Source of the DNA: Sphingomonas sp. TDK1
Lineage (GTDB): Bacteria > Pseudomonadota > Alphaproteobacteria > Sphingomonadales > Sphingomonadaceae
DNA: 64,000 nt
Assembly (NCBI RefSeq): GCF_001650735.1
Contig: NZ_LXVY01000029.1
Coordinates: forward strand, 45,367-109,366
Direction: 5' to 3'
A program made the position numbers and the translations under genes. Of the stretch, positions 52,158 through 61,106 are shown one piece after another (positions within the stretch are counted from its first letter, which is position 1; each line of letters starts with the position of its first letter). The notes below the pieces were generated by a model. It did no database searches. It saw nothing but the letters and a program-made list of their open reading frames with translations, and was not told the origin of the DNA.

Positions 52158-53537
52158 ATGTTCGAAATCATCAACCCGGCGACGGGCGAGACCGTCGATC
52201 GCATCGCCGAGCTGGACGATGCCGGGATCGAGGCGGCGCTGGCACGTGCGGCAGCCGGGTACAAGCAGTGGCGCGAGACGTCGATCGAGACGCGCACCGC
52301 GCTGTTGTCCAAGATCGCCGACGCATGGGAAGCCAACAAGCAACACCTTGCCGAACTGGCGGTGCGCGAGATGGGCAAGACGATCACCGCAGGTCTCGCC
52401 GAGGTCGAGAAGTGCATCGCCGGCTTCCGCCACTATGCTGAACATGGCCCCGCCTATCTGGAGTCCACGACCGTCAAGACGCCGACCGGCCATGCCGTGG
52501 CACGCTGGCTGCCGCTCGGGCCGGTGCTGGCGGTGATGCCATGGAACTTCCCCTACTGGCAGGCGGTGCGCTTCCTCGCGCCGACGATCCTCGCGGGCAA
52601 TGTCGCGCTGCTCAAGCATGCGTCGTCGGTACAGGGCTGCGCGGCGGCGATGGAGGAGATGGCGCGCAAGGCCGGCGCGCCCGAGGGGCTGTTCCAGAAC
52701 CTGGCGATCAAGTCGGGCAAGGTCGACGCAATCATCGCCGACAAGCGGGTGGTGGCGGTGACGCTGACCGGTTCGGAAGGCGCGGGGGCCAAGGTTGCCG
52801 AGGCGGCAGGCCGTGCGCTCAAAAAGGTGGTGCTGGAGCTGGGCGGCTCGGATCCGTTCATCGTCATGCCCTCGGCCGATCTCGACGCGGCGGTGAAGAC
52901 CGCGGTGACCGCGCGGGTGCAGAATGCCGGGCAGAGCTGCATCTGCTCGAAGCGGATGATCGTGCACGCCGAGGTGTACGACGCCTTCCTGGAGAAATTT
53001 GTCGCCGGCATCGAGGCGGTGAAGATCGGCGACCCGATGGACAAGGAAACGGTGATGGGGCCGCTTTCCAGCGTTCAGCAGCGCGATACCGTGCTGGAGC
53101 AGGTCGAGCGGGCACAGGCGGCCGGTGCCAAGCTGCTGACCGGCGGCACCAAGATCGAGCGTGAAGGCGCGTGGATGACGCCGGGTGTGCTGGTGGGTCT
53201 CGATCCGGAAAGCGACGTTGCGAAGGAAGAGATCTTTGGCCCCGTCGCCGCTGTGTACAAGGTGGCGGATATCGACGACGCGATCGCGCTCGCGAACGAC
53301 GTGCCCTATGGCCTCGGTTCGTCGGTGTGGACGCAGGACGAGGGCGAGGTCGAGCGTTTCGCGCGTGACATCGAAGCGGGGATGACGGCGGTGAATTCGC
53401 TGCTCGCCTCGGTGCCGGGTGCGCCGTTCGGGGGTATCAAGCTTTCCGGCCATGGCCGCGAGCTCGGGCCCTGGGGGCTGCACGAGTTCATGAACCTCAA
53501 GGCGGTGATGTTCGGGGGCGGGAAGGCTGGGGATTGA
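52158..53537 (+). CDS. NAD(P)-dependent aldehyde dehydrogenase, succinate-semialdehyde dehydrogenase-like
   Basis: The 459-residue ALDH has catalytic Cys in NAGQSCICSKR near residue 262, Glu in VVLELGGSDPF near 228 and the cofactor motif VTLTGSEGAG near 203. The compact size and the GQSCICSKR context are those of the YneI/Sad succinate-semialdehyde dehydrogenases. It would oxidise an aldehyde to the acid in the cytosol. ATG 52158 is 8 bases after GAAGGAGA; the TTG at 52152 is less likely. The S9 gene is divergent. Confidence 0.9.
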   Translation: MFEIINPATGETVDRIAELDDAGIEAALARAAAGYKQWRETSIETRTALLSKIADAWEANKQHLAELAVREMGKTITAGLAEVEKCIAGFRHYAEHGPAYLESTTVKTPTGHAVARWLPLGPVLAVMPWNFPYWQAVRFLAPTILAGNVALLKHASSVQGCAAAMEEMARKAGAPEGLFQNLAIKSGKVDAIIADKRVVAVTLTGSEGAGAKVAEAAGRALKKVVLELGGSDPFIVMPSADLDAAVKTAVTARVQNAGQSCICSKRMIVHAEVYDAFLEKFVAGIEAVKIGDPMDKETVMGPLSSVQQRDTVLEQVERAQAAGAKLLTGGTKIEREGAWMTPGVLVGLDPESDVAKEEIFGPVAAVYKVADIDDAIALANDVPYGLGSSVWTQDEGEVERFARDIEAGMTAVNSLLASVPGAPFGGIKLSGHGRELGPWGLHEFMNLKAVMFGGGKAGD

Positions 53538-53550
53538 GTCTGGAGTTTTC

Positions 53551-53661
53551 TTAGCCCCTCCCCTTCAGGGGAGGGGTTGGGGTGGGGCCGTGTCTCACCG
53601 AGACCAACCGACGTTCTGGAATCCCTCCACCCCAACCCCTCCTCCGAGGAGGAGGGGCTTA
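53551..53661. repeat. long C/G-rich intergenic palindrome, copy B
   Basis: It begins with the 36-bp arm also found twice around the DUF559 gene (53552-53587), has the middle CCAACCGACGTTCTGGAATC and ends CTCCGAGGAGGAGGGGCTTA. Compared with the reverse complement of 19386-19498 only a few bases differ. It lies between convergent genes. Confidence 0.92.
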
Positions 53662-53672
53662 AGAATTAGAAA

Positions 53673-55358
53673 TCACCGTCCCGCCTTCACCTCCGCCAGC
53701 AGGTCCTTGCGGCTGAGCTTGCCGATCATCGTCTTGGGCAGGGCATCGCGGATCACCACTTCGGCCACCCGCTCATGTTTGCCCAGTTGGGCGTTGAGCC
53801 AGCCGCACATTTCCTTGGCGTCCGCCGCCATGCCGTCGTTCAGTGCGACATAGGCGTGCGGCAGCTCGCCATGGTATGGATCGGGCAGCCCCAGCACGAG
53901 CGTCTCCTTCACCGCCGGATGGGTGTAGAGCACCGCCTCGATCTGGCTGGGGAATACCTTGAAGCCCCCTACCGAGATCATGTCCTTCAGCCGATCGACG
54001 ATCTGGATGTAACCGTCGTCGTCGATGATGCCGACATCGCCGGTGCGCAGCCAGTGATCGTCGACGAATACGCCGGCATCCGCTTCGGGCCGGTTCCAGT
54101 AGCCGCGCATGATCTGCGGGCCCTGGACGACGATCTCGCCGGGTTCACCTTCGGGCGCAGGCTTGCGGGGGTCTTCCTTGTCGACCAGCCGGACCCGCGT
54201 GCCGGCGATCGGCTGGCCGATCGTGCCGCTCTTGTTCGGCCCGACATAGGGATTGGCCGAGACCACGCCCGAGCTTTCGGACAGGCCATAGCCTTCGATG
54301 ATGTGTGCGCCGGTGGTCGATTCCCAGTTGAGCTTCAGCTGCTCTGGCAGCGGCGCGCCACCGGAAATGCAGAAGCGCAGTGAGGCGAAGTCGCTGGGCT
54401 TCATGCCGGGGGCATCGAGCAGGGCCTGATACATGGTCGGCACGCCGGGTAGCGAGCGCGGCTTGGTGCGGCGCAGCTCGTTCAGCACCTGCTGCGCGTT
54501 GAAACGGGGCAGCATGATGATCTTGCCGCCGGTGATAACGGTGCGATTGAGCACGCAGGTATTGGCGAAGACGTGGAAGAAGGGGAGAACCCCCAGCACC
54601 GAATCCTCCACCTTGCCGAGATCGGGGTCGAGCTCCGACACCTGCCGCGCATTGGCCGACAGATTCTGGTGCGTGAGCACCGCGCCTTTTGGGGTGCCGG
54701 TCGTCCCGCCGGTATATTGGATCAGCGCGACGTCCCGCTCCGGATCGATGTTCGGGATCGTGCAATCGCCCTTGTTGGCGATCAGCTTCGAAAAGGCGAG
54801 AATGCGCGGGTCGTGCGGCTTGGCCGTCACTTCGCTGCCGCGGAACAGCTGGTAGAAGAGCGACTTGGCGGTGGGCAGCGCACCTGCGACCGATCCGACG
54901 ACCAATCGTTCCAGCCCGCTCCGCTCCAGCACCTTCAATGCGGTGGGAAGCAGTGCCGTGGCGGAGAGCGTGAACAGCAGCCGCGTGCCCGAATCTGCGA
55001 CCTGTGCGGCCAGCTCGTCCACCGAGTAGAGCGGCGAAAAGTTCACCACCGTCGCACCCAGTTTGAGGATGCCGTAATAGGCAGCCACATAGTGCGGCAC
55101 GTTGGGCAGGAACAGGCCGATCCGGTCGCCTGGGCCATAGCCCATCGCGCGGAGCCCGCAGGCAACGCGATTGGCGCCGTCCAGCGTCTCGCCATAGCTG
55201 TAGATGCGACCCATGAAATCGAGAAGCGGGGCGTGCGGGTGGGCCGCCGCGCTCTCCTCGAACAGGTCAACCATGGACCGCGGCGCGTAGCTGCGATCCC
55301 ACTCTCCTGGATGCCGATAGGCGGTCTTCCAGACCATTTCGGGCTTTGTCATTGACAT
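53673..55358 (-). CDS. fadD: long-chain acyl-CoA synthetase
   Basis: The 561-residue AMP-forming enzyme activates fatty acids to acyl-CoA. Its P-loop is YTGGTTGTPKGAVLTH near residue 213, the A5 motif is EGYGLSESS near 350, and the hinge and FACS region WLRTGDVGIIDDDGYIQIVDR is near 440; the catalytic Lys is in LPKTMIGKLSRKDL near the end. It is peripheral to the membrane. The start is either ATG 55358 or ATG 55352; no strong ribosome site distinguishes them. It stands alone. Confidence 0.93.
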   Translation of the reverse strand: MSMTKPEMVWKTAYRHPGEWDRSYAPRSMVDLFEESAAAHPHAPLLDFMGRIYSYGETLDGANRVACGLRAMGYGPGDRIGLFLPNVPHYVAAYYGILKLGATVVNFSPLYSVDELAAQVADSGTRLLFTLSATALLPTALKVLERSGLERLVVGSVAGALPTAKSLFYQLFRGSEVTAKPHDPRILAFSKLIANKGDCTIPNIDPERDVALIQYTGGTTGTPKGAVLTHQNLSANARQVSELDPDLGKVEDSVLGVLPFFHVFANTCVLNRTVITGGKIIMLPRFNAQQVLNELRRTKPRSLPGVPTMYQALLDAPGMKPSDFASLRFCISGGAPLPEQLKLNWESTTGAHIIEGYGLSESSGVVSANPYVGPNKSGTIGQPIAGTRVRLVDKEDPRKPAPEGEPGEIVVQGPQIMRGYWNRPEADAGVFVDDHWLRTGDVGIIDDDGYIQIVDRLKDMISVGGFKVFPSQIEAVLYTHPAVKETLVLGLPDPYHGELPHAYVALNDGMAADAKEMCGWLNAQLGKHERVAEVVIRDALPKTMIGKLSRKDLLAEVKAGR

Positions 55359-55474
55359 CAGTGTAAGCAACCCGATTTTGCCATGCAAGCGCGGTTTTCA
55401 GCCGGCGCGAGCGGACATGTCGCGCGGCATGCACGCTGTGTCTCTACGGCAGTTTTCGAGGTTGGTTCCGCGCC

Positions 55475-55684
55475 TCAGCGCGCGAGCGCGCGGCTCCAGG
55501 TGACGAGTACCGACACGGCCAGGATGCCAAGATCGATCGCGGCATGCACCTGCTGCGGCGCAGTGTCCCCGACGCGATGGGTAAGAATCTGGAGATCGGC
55601 ATGGGGGCGCGGCGGGCGCACGACCGCGACGATCAGAGCAATGGCTCCCGCGATCAGCAACAGGTGCTTGTGACGCTGCATCAT
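55475..55684 (-). CDS. small membrane protein, 69 residues, unknown
   Basis: The protein starts MMQRHKHLLLIAGAIALIVAV, a clear transmembrane helix or uncleaved signal, and ends with a second hydrophobic stretch (AAIDLGILAVSVLVTW) near residues 47-62. The loop between has polar residues (HRVGDTAPQQV). A purine-rich GGGAGGGACAAGGGGA precedes the start. No family is recognised. It lies 50 bases downstream of the diguanylate cyclase gene, on the same strand, so the two may be co-transcribed. Confidence 0.6.
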   Translation of the reverse strand: MMQRHKHLLLIAGAIALIVAVVRPPRPHADLQILTHRVGDTAPQQVHAAIDLGILAVSVLVTWSRALAR

Positions 55685-55734
55685 TCCCCTTGTCCCTCCC
55701 GACTGTCTACACACCGGGAGGCGGGCGGGCAAGC

Positions 55735-57417
55735 TCAGGCGGCGTCCAGCCGCAAGGTCCGGGCGCGATCACGCCCTGCGGCCTTCGCCTCGAACAATGC
55801 GCAGTCCGCACAGCGATACAGCGCCTTCCAGTCCATGTCCGTCGCAAGCGACCCGGTGCAGGTGCCGATGCTGGCGGTGATCGTCAGGTCGAACGGCATG
55901 CGGACCCGGCGCAGGCTGGCGAGCAGGGTTTCGGGCTCGACCCGATGGGTAGCGGGGGTGAGCAGTGCGAACTCCTCCCCGCCCATGCGCGCGATCAGCA
56001 CGGGATCGGGCGCGGTCGCGCGAAGGGCTGCGGCAAACAGGCGCAGCACCTCGTCGCCGCCGTCATGGCCCAGCGTTTCGTTGACGCGCTTGAAATGATC
56101 GATATCGATCAGCAGCAATTGCTGGCACGCCGTCCGGCCGATCGCGCGCTGCAGAAAGGCGCGGCGGTTGAGCAGGCCGGTCAGCGGATCGACATCGGCA
56201 AGGTTGCGTGCGATCACCTCACGCGTGAGGGCCGCATCGCGTTCGTCGCGCAGAGACTTGATGCGATAGGCGACGGCGAGCGAGGAGATGAGTGCTTCCA
56301 GCCCCATCGAGACGATCGTCGAATTGTCGATCCAGAAATTCCAGCCGATGAGATGCAGCGCCGCGCTGATCCGCACCGCCGCGAGCAGGATCGGCGCAGT
56401 CCAGGCGACGGCGAACAGCCACAGGAAGTTGGAACGCTGCCGCCAGGCGCCCCACAAGGTCGGCACCACGATCGCCAGCAGGCCGGCGAAGGACAGGCTG
56501 TAGAGCAGGTCGGCAACCCGCAACTGCACCGCGCCCAGGATCGCCACCGCCAGCGCGGAGAGCGGTACCGCGGCAGCAGCGATACGGCTCGCTCGATCCA
56601 GCCACCGCGGCATCGACTGATCTTTGAAGAAGCTGCGGGTGAAGAGCGCGGCGGCACCGCCCGCGAGGCCGATGAAGAGATAGTTGAGCCGGATCCGATC
56701 ATTGTTGGCGATCATCGGCGCCAGCCAGGCGAGGGCGCCCGAAGACGTGAGCGTGTAGCCGAGCAGCGCCCCCAGCAGCAGGCAGTAATGCAGCTGGAAG
56801 CGATAGCCCATCGCTGCCCAGAGCGCCAAGTTGTAGACGATCAGCGCAACCGCTATTCCGGCGAAGAAGGCGTACAGCCCCGCGAGCATGAGGTTGGCGC
56901 GATCGCCCTCGGCCTCGGTAACGATGCGAAAGCCGGTGGCGATTCCGCGCAGGTTGGCCGCGTCCTCGACGTGGAACAGCACCCGGACCAGCGCCGGATC
57001 GCGCACCGGCACGGGCGCCTGCGCGACGGCGCCCAGCTGGAGCAGTGGCGTGATGCCGCGGCGATCGCTCCGCCACTGGCGAACGGCGCCATCGGCATAG
57101 AGGAAGTAAAGGGTCAGCCGCCCTTGCCACAGGCTGGCGAAGCGGAGCGAAAGCGGCGCGGCGAACGTCGACCGTTCGTCCACAAGCGTTGTAATCGCCC
57201 AGAAATTCCCGGAACCGAAACGATGCTGCGGCGTCTTGCAATCGAAACGTTCCGGATGCCGGAGCAGTTCGTCAGCCCGTTGCCCCGCGTCAACCAGCAG
57301 GCACGCGCCGACTGGTTGACCGGCAACACCTGCTTGGGCATGTGCCGAGGGCACGATGCACGCAAGCAGGGCGGCAAGCGCGATGCAGAGCAGCCGGCGA
57401 GAAAGGGCGCTAACCAT
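55735..57417 (-). CDS. membrane diguanylate cyclase with 7TMR-DISM sensor
   Basis: The 560-residue protein has a signal peptide, a periplasmic 7TMR-DISM extracellular domain (about 45-185), seven transmembrane helices (about 190-390) and a C-terminal GGDEF domain. The active-site loop reads ARMGGEEFALL near residue 500, an active GGEEF variant; DPLTGLLNRRAF near 415 and DIDHFKRVNETLGHDGGDEVL near 450 are present. The inhibitory RxxD site is not in its usual place. It makes cyclic di-GMP in response to an outside signal, possibly a carbohydrate. ATG 57417; divergent from the DUF418 gene, 38 bases away. Confidence 0.9.
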   Translation of the reverse strand: MVSALSRRLLCIALAALLACIVPSAHAQAGVAGQPVGACLLVDAGQRADELLRHPERFDCKTPQHRFGSGNFWAITTLVDERSTFAAPLSLRFASLWQGRLTLYFLYADGAVRQWRSDRRGITPLLQLGAVAQAPVPVRDPALVRVLFHVEDAANLRGIATGFRIVTEAEGDRANLMLAGLYAFFAGIAVALIVYNLALWAAMGYRFQLHYCLLLGALLGYTLTSSGALAWLAPMIANNDRIRLNYLFIGLAGGAAALFTRSFFKDQSMPRWLDRASRIAAAAVPLSALAVAILGAVQLRVADLLYSLSFAGLLAIVVPTLWGAWRQRSNFLWLFAVAWTAPILLAAVRISAALHLIGWNFWIDNSTIVSMGLEALISSLAVAYRIKSLRDERDAALTREVIARNLADVDPLTGLLNRRAFLQRAIGRTACQQLLLIDIDHFKRVNETLGHDGGDEVLRLFAAALRATAPDPVLIARMGGEEFALLTPATHRVEPETLLASLRRVRMPFDLTITASIGTCTGSLATDMDWKALYRCADCALFEAKAAGRDRARTLRLDAA

Positions 57418-57455
57418 GGTGGCGTAGGTACGCCTGTCGGACAAAGAAGACGTAA

Positions 57456-58718
57456 ATGAGGCCGATGCCGGGGATTGCTGATACCGCCGGAGCGCCTCGG
57501 CACCGCGATGTGCCGCCGAATGGCAGCGCCGACACGACTTCCGCAAATGCCCGGCTCGATGTCGTAGACGTGCTGCGCGGCTTTGCGTTGATGGCGCTGT
57601 TCCTGGTCCATGTCATCGAAAGTTACGAGCTGTTCTGGGCGGTCGAAAAACCCGGCCTTATCACCGATGTCGTCTTCGCTCTTTTCATGGGAAAGAGCTT
57701 CTCGCTGCTGGCATTGTGCTTCGGGTTCAGCTTTTTCATCCTGATGGATCGGGCGGCCCGGCGCGGACAGGATTTTACCGCGCGGTTCGCCTGGCGCCTG
57801 CTCATTTTGGAGGGAATCGGCTTTCTCCACGCGCTGATCTACCGCGGCGACATCATGCAGACGTTGGCCGCGATCGGCTTCCTGTTGCTCTTCTTCAATC
57901 GCATACGGAGCAACGCGGTGCTTCTGGGCGGCGCCCTGTTCTGCCTGATCGGTCCCAGCCTGATCGTGCAGCTTGTCGCCGGGGCATTCGACATGGCCTG
58001 GGCGAACGCGCCCGCGCGATCCTCGATCGACCCGGGCATGCCGATCTATCTCGGTGGCGATCTCTGGCAGGTGCTGCGAGTGAACCTTTGGGCGGGGCAG
58101 CAGTCCAAATACTGGTTCTTCCTGGAATATGGCCGGCTGGTGCAAATCCTCGGCCTGTACCTGCTTGGGCTGGTCCTGGGCCGGACCAATTTTTTTGGCG
58201 ACCTGGCCAAGAGTCGCCCCTGGCGGGGACCCGCGCTTCTGGTGTCGGCGTTGCTCGCGGTGGCGCTGTTCCTCGGGCGCGAGCCTCTGCGCGAGGCCTT
58301 TACCGGACTAGGCCTGGGCTTGGGCGCGGACCGCGCCTTCTGGGCCCTGGTGAACCTGTGGCTGGACTTGGCTGGTACCGCCTTCTGGGCGCTGCTGGTG
58401 ATCGCGCTGTACGATGGGCCGATGCGCTGGCTGGTGCGGCCGCTCGCCGCGCCGGGGCGGCTGACGCTGACCTACTATATCCTGCAATCGGCGATCTTCG
58501 TGCCGATCTTCTACCATTATGGCCTGGGCAAATATAACGACTGGGACGCTGCCACCCGCCTCTGGGTCGCGGTGGCCGCAATCGCCGTGCAGGTCGTCGC
58601 CGCGCACTGGTGGCTGGCGCGCTTCCAATATGGGCCGATCGAATGGGTGTGGCGTGCGCTGACCTATCTGCGCCGCGACGTGCCCTTTCGCCGCAAGGAG
58701 CGCGCACCGGCGCGCTGA
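57456..58718 (+). CDS. DUF418 membrane protein
   Basis: The 420-residue protein has about 8-10 transmembrane helices and the DUF418/YeiB layout: RLDVVDVLRGFALMALFLVH near the start, GKSFSLLALCFGFSFFILMD near 80, and the C-terminal GRLTLTYYILQSAIFVPIFY near 335. The family is related to acyltransferase-3-type membrane proteins, but the function is not established. The start could be ATG 57456 or ATG 57465. It is divergent from the diguanylate cyclase. Confidence 0.9.
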   Translation: MRPMPGIADTAGAPRHRDVPPNGSADTTSANARLDVVDVLRGFALMALFLVHVIESYELFWAVEKPGLITDVVFALFMGKSFSLLALCFGFSFFILMDRAARRGQDFTARFAWRLLILEGIGFLHALIYRGDIMQTLAAIGFLLLFFNRIRSNAVLLGGALFCLIGPSLIVQLVAGAFDMAWANAPARSSIDPGMPIYLGGDLWQVLRVNLWAGQQSKYWFFLEYGRLVQILGLYLLGLVLGRTNFFGDLAKSRPWRGPALLVSALLAVALFLGREPLREAFTGLGLGLGADRAFWALVNLWLDLAGTAFWALLVIALYDGPMRWLVRPLAAPGRLTLTYYILQSAIFVPIFYHYGLGKYNDWDAATRLWVAVAAIAVQVVAAHWWLARFQYGPIEWVWRALTYLRRDVPFRRKERAPAR

Positions 58719-58731
58719 GGCGCCGGTGCGC
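58702..58731. terminator. strong hairpin over the DUF418 stop
   Basis: GCGCACCGGCGC (58702-58713) and GCGCCGGTGCGC (58720-58731) form a perfect 12-bp stem with a GCTGAG loop containing part of the stop codon. It lies between convergent DUF418 and aguB. No U tract follows, so termination efficiency is uncertain. Confidence 0.6.
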
Positions 58732-58738
58732 GTACCGG

Positions 58739-59587
58739 TCAGATGTCCTGGACGAGCCGGCCGTACAGCTCGGGCCGGCGATCCCGGAAGAAGCCGAAGG
58801 CGGCGCGGTGGCGCTTCACCCGGTCGAGGTCGAGCGTCGCGGTGATCACGCCCTCTTCGGTGCGATCCAGCTCGGCGAGGATGTCGCCGCGCTCGTCGGT
58901 GATGAAGCTGGTGCCGTAGAAGGTCTGGCCATGCTCGGTGCCGACGCGGTTGGCGGCGATCACCGGCACGACGTTGGAGACGGCATGGCCTACCATCGCG
59001 CGGCGCCACAGCCGCGCGGTGTCGAGGCTGTCGTCATGCGGCTCGCTGCCGATCGCGGTGGGGTAGAACAGCAGTTCGGCGCCCATCAGCATCATCGCGC
59101 GCGCGGTTTCGGGGTACCATTGGTCCCAGCACACGCCCACGCCCAGCTTGGCGCCGGGGCCGTCCCACACCTTGAAGCCGGTGTTGCCGGGGCGGAAATA
59201 GAATTTCTCCTCATAGCCCGGGCCGTCGGGGATGTGGCTCTTGCGATAGACGCCGGAGACCTTGCCGTCCGGGCCGATCATCGCGAGGCTGTTATAGTGA
59301 TGCGGGCCATCGGCTTCGAAGAAGCTGGTGGGGATGTGGATCGAAAGCTCGGCGGCGAGCGCCTGCATCGCCAGCACCGCCTTATGCTCGGTCACCGGCT
59401 TGGCATTCGAGAACAGGCCCTCGTCCTCGACGCGGCAAAAATATTCGCCTTCGAACAGTTCGGGCGGCAGCACGACCTGCGCACCGCGGCCGGCCGCCTC
59501 GCGGACCAGCTCGGTCACGCGTGCGATGTTGGCATCGATATCGTTGGAGAAGGCGAGCTGCAGCGCGCCGACGGTGATTGCAGTCAT
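58739..59587 (-). CDS. aguB: N-carbamoylputrescine amidase
   Basis: The 282-residue nitrilase-superfamily enzyme hydrolyses N-carbamoylputrescine to putrescine, CO2 and ammonia. The Glu-Lys-Cys triad is visible: Glu in LPPELFEGEYF near 41, Lys in VYRKSHIPDGPGY near 116 and Cys in GVGVCWDQWYPE near 153. It acts right after agmatine deiminase, encoded two genes upstream. Length is typical. Confidence 0.95.
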   Translation of the reverse strand: MTAITVGALQLAFSNDIDANIARVTELVREAAGRGAQVVLPPELFEGEYFCRVEDEGLFSNAKPVTEHKAVLAMQALAAELSIHIPTSFFEADGPHHYNSLAMIGPDGKVSGVYRKSHIPDGPGYEEKFYFRPGNTGFKVWDGPGAKLGVGVCWDQWYPETARAMMLMGAELLFYPTAIGSEPHDDSLDTARLWRRAMVGHAVSNVVPVIAANRVGTEHGQTFYGTSFITDERGDILAELDRTEEGVITATLDLDRVKRHRAAFGFFRDRRPELYGRLVQDI

Positions 59588-59595
59588 GACGGTCC

Positions 59596-59946
59596 TCAGA
59601 GCGTGATGCCGAACCGGGCGAGCGCCGCGGCGGTCAGGAAATACAACAGGATCGTGAGTCCGATGCCCGCGAGCAGGGCAGGCGAGAAGCCGACCCCGGA
59701 TCGCAGCAGCGCCGGCACGAGCAGGAACATGGGGAGCGAGGGCAGAACATACCAGAAGGTCGCCCGGAGATGGTCGGCCACCCGCACGGGGTCCTGGGTG
59801 TCGCGCCACAGCCACACGACCCCGAGCAACGAGATCAGCGGCAGCGACGCGACCAGGGCGCCGAACGCGGGACTGCGCCGGGCAAGCATCGCCACGGTGG
59901 CGACGATCAGCCCGGAGAGCAGCGCGCGGACGGCGAAGGCGGTCAC
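59596..59946 (-). CDS. DUF3147 membrane protein within the agmatine operon
   Basis: The 116-residue protein has four hydrophobic helices (about 3-20, 30-47, 65-82 and 92-112) and matches DUF3147: LARRSPAFGALVASLPLISL near residue 21 and WLWRDTQDPVRVADHLRATF near 45. Function is unknown. The start is a GTG overlapping the aguA stop (GTGA), and aguB follows 8 bases later, so it is embedded in the agmatine-to-putrescine operon. A role in the transport of a related amine is possible, but that is inference from position only. Confidence 0.8.
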   Translation of the reverse strand: MTAFAVRALLSGLIVATVAMLARRSPAFGALVASLPLISLLGVVWLWRDTQDPVRVADHLRATFWYVLPSLPMFLLVPALLRSGVGFSPALLAGIGLTILLYFLTAAALARFGITL

Positions 59947-60920
59947 CCGATCGTCGGGATCTGCTGCGAGATGCAGTGGAAGCTGCCCCCGCCGGTGAGG
60001 ATATGGTCCGCCCGCTGGCCGACGATATCGCGGCCGGGGAACAGGTCCTTGAGCGTGTCGATCGCGGCCTGGTCGTTGGGCTGGCCGTAGAGCGGCACCA
60101 CCACGGCAGCGTTGCCGATATAGAAGTTCATGTAGCTGGCCGGGATCACCTCGCCGTCCTCGTCCAGCACCGCGCCGGGGGAGGGCATGCGCACGACGTC
60201 CACGCCGAACGCCTCGGCGCGGGCGACCGCATCGGCATAGATCGCCGCATTGGGATCGTCCTCCGCCGGGGTCGGGATCAGCAGCCGGTTGGGGCCGACG
60301 AAGCGGGCGAGATTGTCGACATGGCCGTCGGTGTGATCGTTGGCGAGGCCGTCGCCCAGCCACAGCATGCGATCATAGCCCAGGTCCGCCGCCAGCTTGG
60401 CCTCGATCGCGGCGCGGTCCAGGTCCGGGTTGCGGTTGGGGTTGAGCAGGCACTGCTCGGTGGTGACACACAGCCCGGTGCCGTCGCCGTCGATCGCGCC
60501 GCCTTCGAGCACCCAGCCATGCTTGATGGCGGTGAGCCCGCGACGCGCGGCGAGGCGGGCGCCGATCGTGTCGTCGCCCTCGAGGTCGTATTTGCCGCCC
60601 CAGCCGTTGAAGCCGAAATCCTGCGCGACATTGTCGCCGGTGACGATGCCGGCGGTGTCGCGCAGCCAGATGTCGCCGAACAGCTCGGTCACGACCTCGG
60701 CGGCGTCGCCGGCCATGGCGCGGGCGGCTTCGGCGGCAGCGTCATCGGCGGCGACGAGGATCACGCGCTCGCCGCGGCCTTCGGCATGGACCGCGCGGGC
60801 AAAGGCGATCACTTCTTCGCGGGCCGGCTCTAGGTCTTCGACCCAGAGGTCACCATGGCTGGGAAAGCCGATCCAGACCGCGTCGTGCGGCGCCCATTCG
60901 GGGGGAGGGGTACGAGTCAT
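59943..60920 (-). CDS. aguA: agmatine deiminase
   Basis: The 325-residue enzyme of the guanidino-group-modifying superfamily converts agmatine to N-carbamoylputrescine and ammonia. The start region PPEWAPHDAVWIGFPSHGD is typical; LRDTAGIV near residue 87, GGAIDGDGTG near 143, DGHVDNLARFV near 199 and the final catalytic Cys in GGGSFHCISQQIP near 314 are all present. It is the first gene of aguA-DUF3147-aguB. Confidence 0.95.
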   Translation of the reverse strand: MTRTPPPEWAPHDAVWIGFPSHGDLWVEDLEPAREEVIAFARAVHAEGRGERVILVAADDAAAEAARAMAGDAAEVVTELFGDIWLRDTAGIVTGDNVAQDFGFNGWGGKYDLEGDDTIGARLAARRGLTAIKHGWVLEGGAIDGDGTGLCVTTEQCLLNPNRNPDLDRAAIEAKLAADLGYDRMLWLGDGLANDHTDGHVDNLARFVGPNRLLIPTPAEDDPNAAIYADAVARAEAFGVDVVRMPSPGAVLDEDGEVIPASYMNFYIGNAAVVVPLYGQPNDQAAIDTLKDLFPGRDIVGQRADHILTGGGSFHCISQQIPTIG

Positions 60921-60989
60921 GGCGCGGCCTTTAGCCCTGTACGGTTACAGGGGAAAGGCCGACGGATGGTCCGGGCGCTTCCCACTAGC

Positions 60990-61087
60990 CGTCATCCCGG
61001 CGGAAGCCGGGATCCATGCGCCTCCCGGTATCGGCAGGAGCCGTGACGGAGACCCCAATGGATCCCGGCTTTCGCCGGGATGACGAC
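60990..61087. repeat. dispersed GGATCCCGG-type palindrome (copy 3)
   Basis: CGTCATCCCGGCGGAAGCCG starts it and CCGGCTTTCGCCGGGATGACG ends it in inverted orientation, with the conserved GGAGACCCCAATGGATCCCG inside. It lies between aguA (its promoter side) and the M28 peptidase gene. Confidence 0.88.
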
Positions 61088-61106
61088 GGAACGGCGCTGG
61101 ACCGCC

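Noticed and set aside
52011..53483. The long upstream extension of the S9 peptidase frame
   Set aside because: The peptidase has a proper ATG, signal peptide and start at 52010; the extension overlaps the aldehyde dehydrogenase on the other strand and has no similarity.
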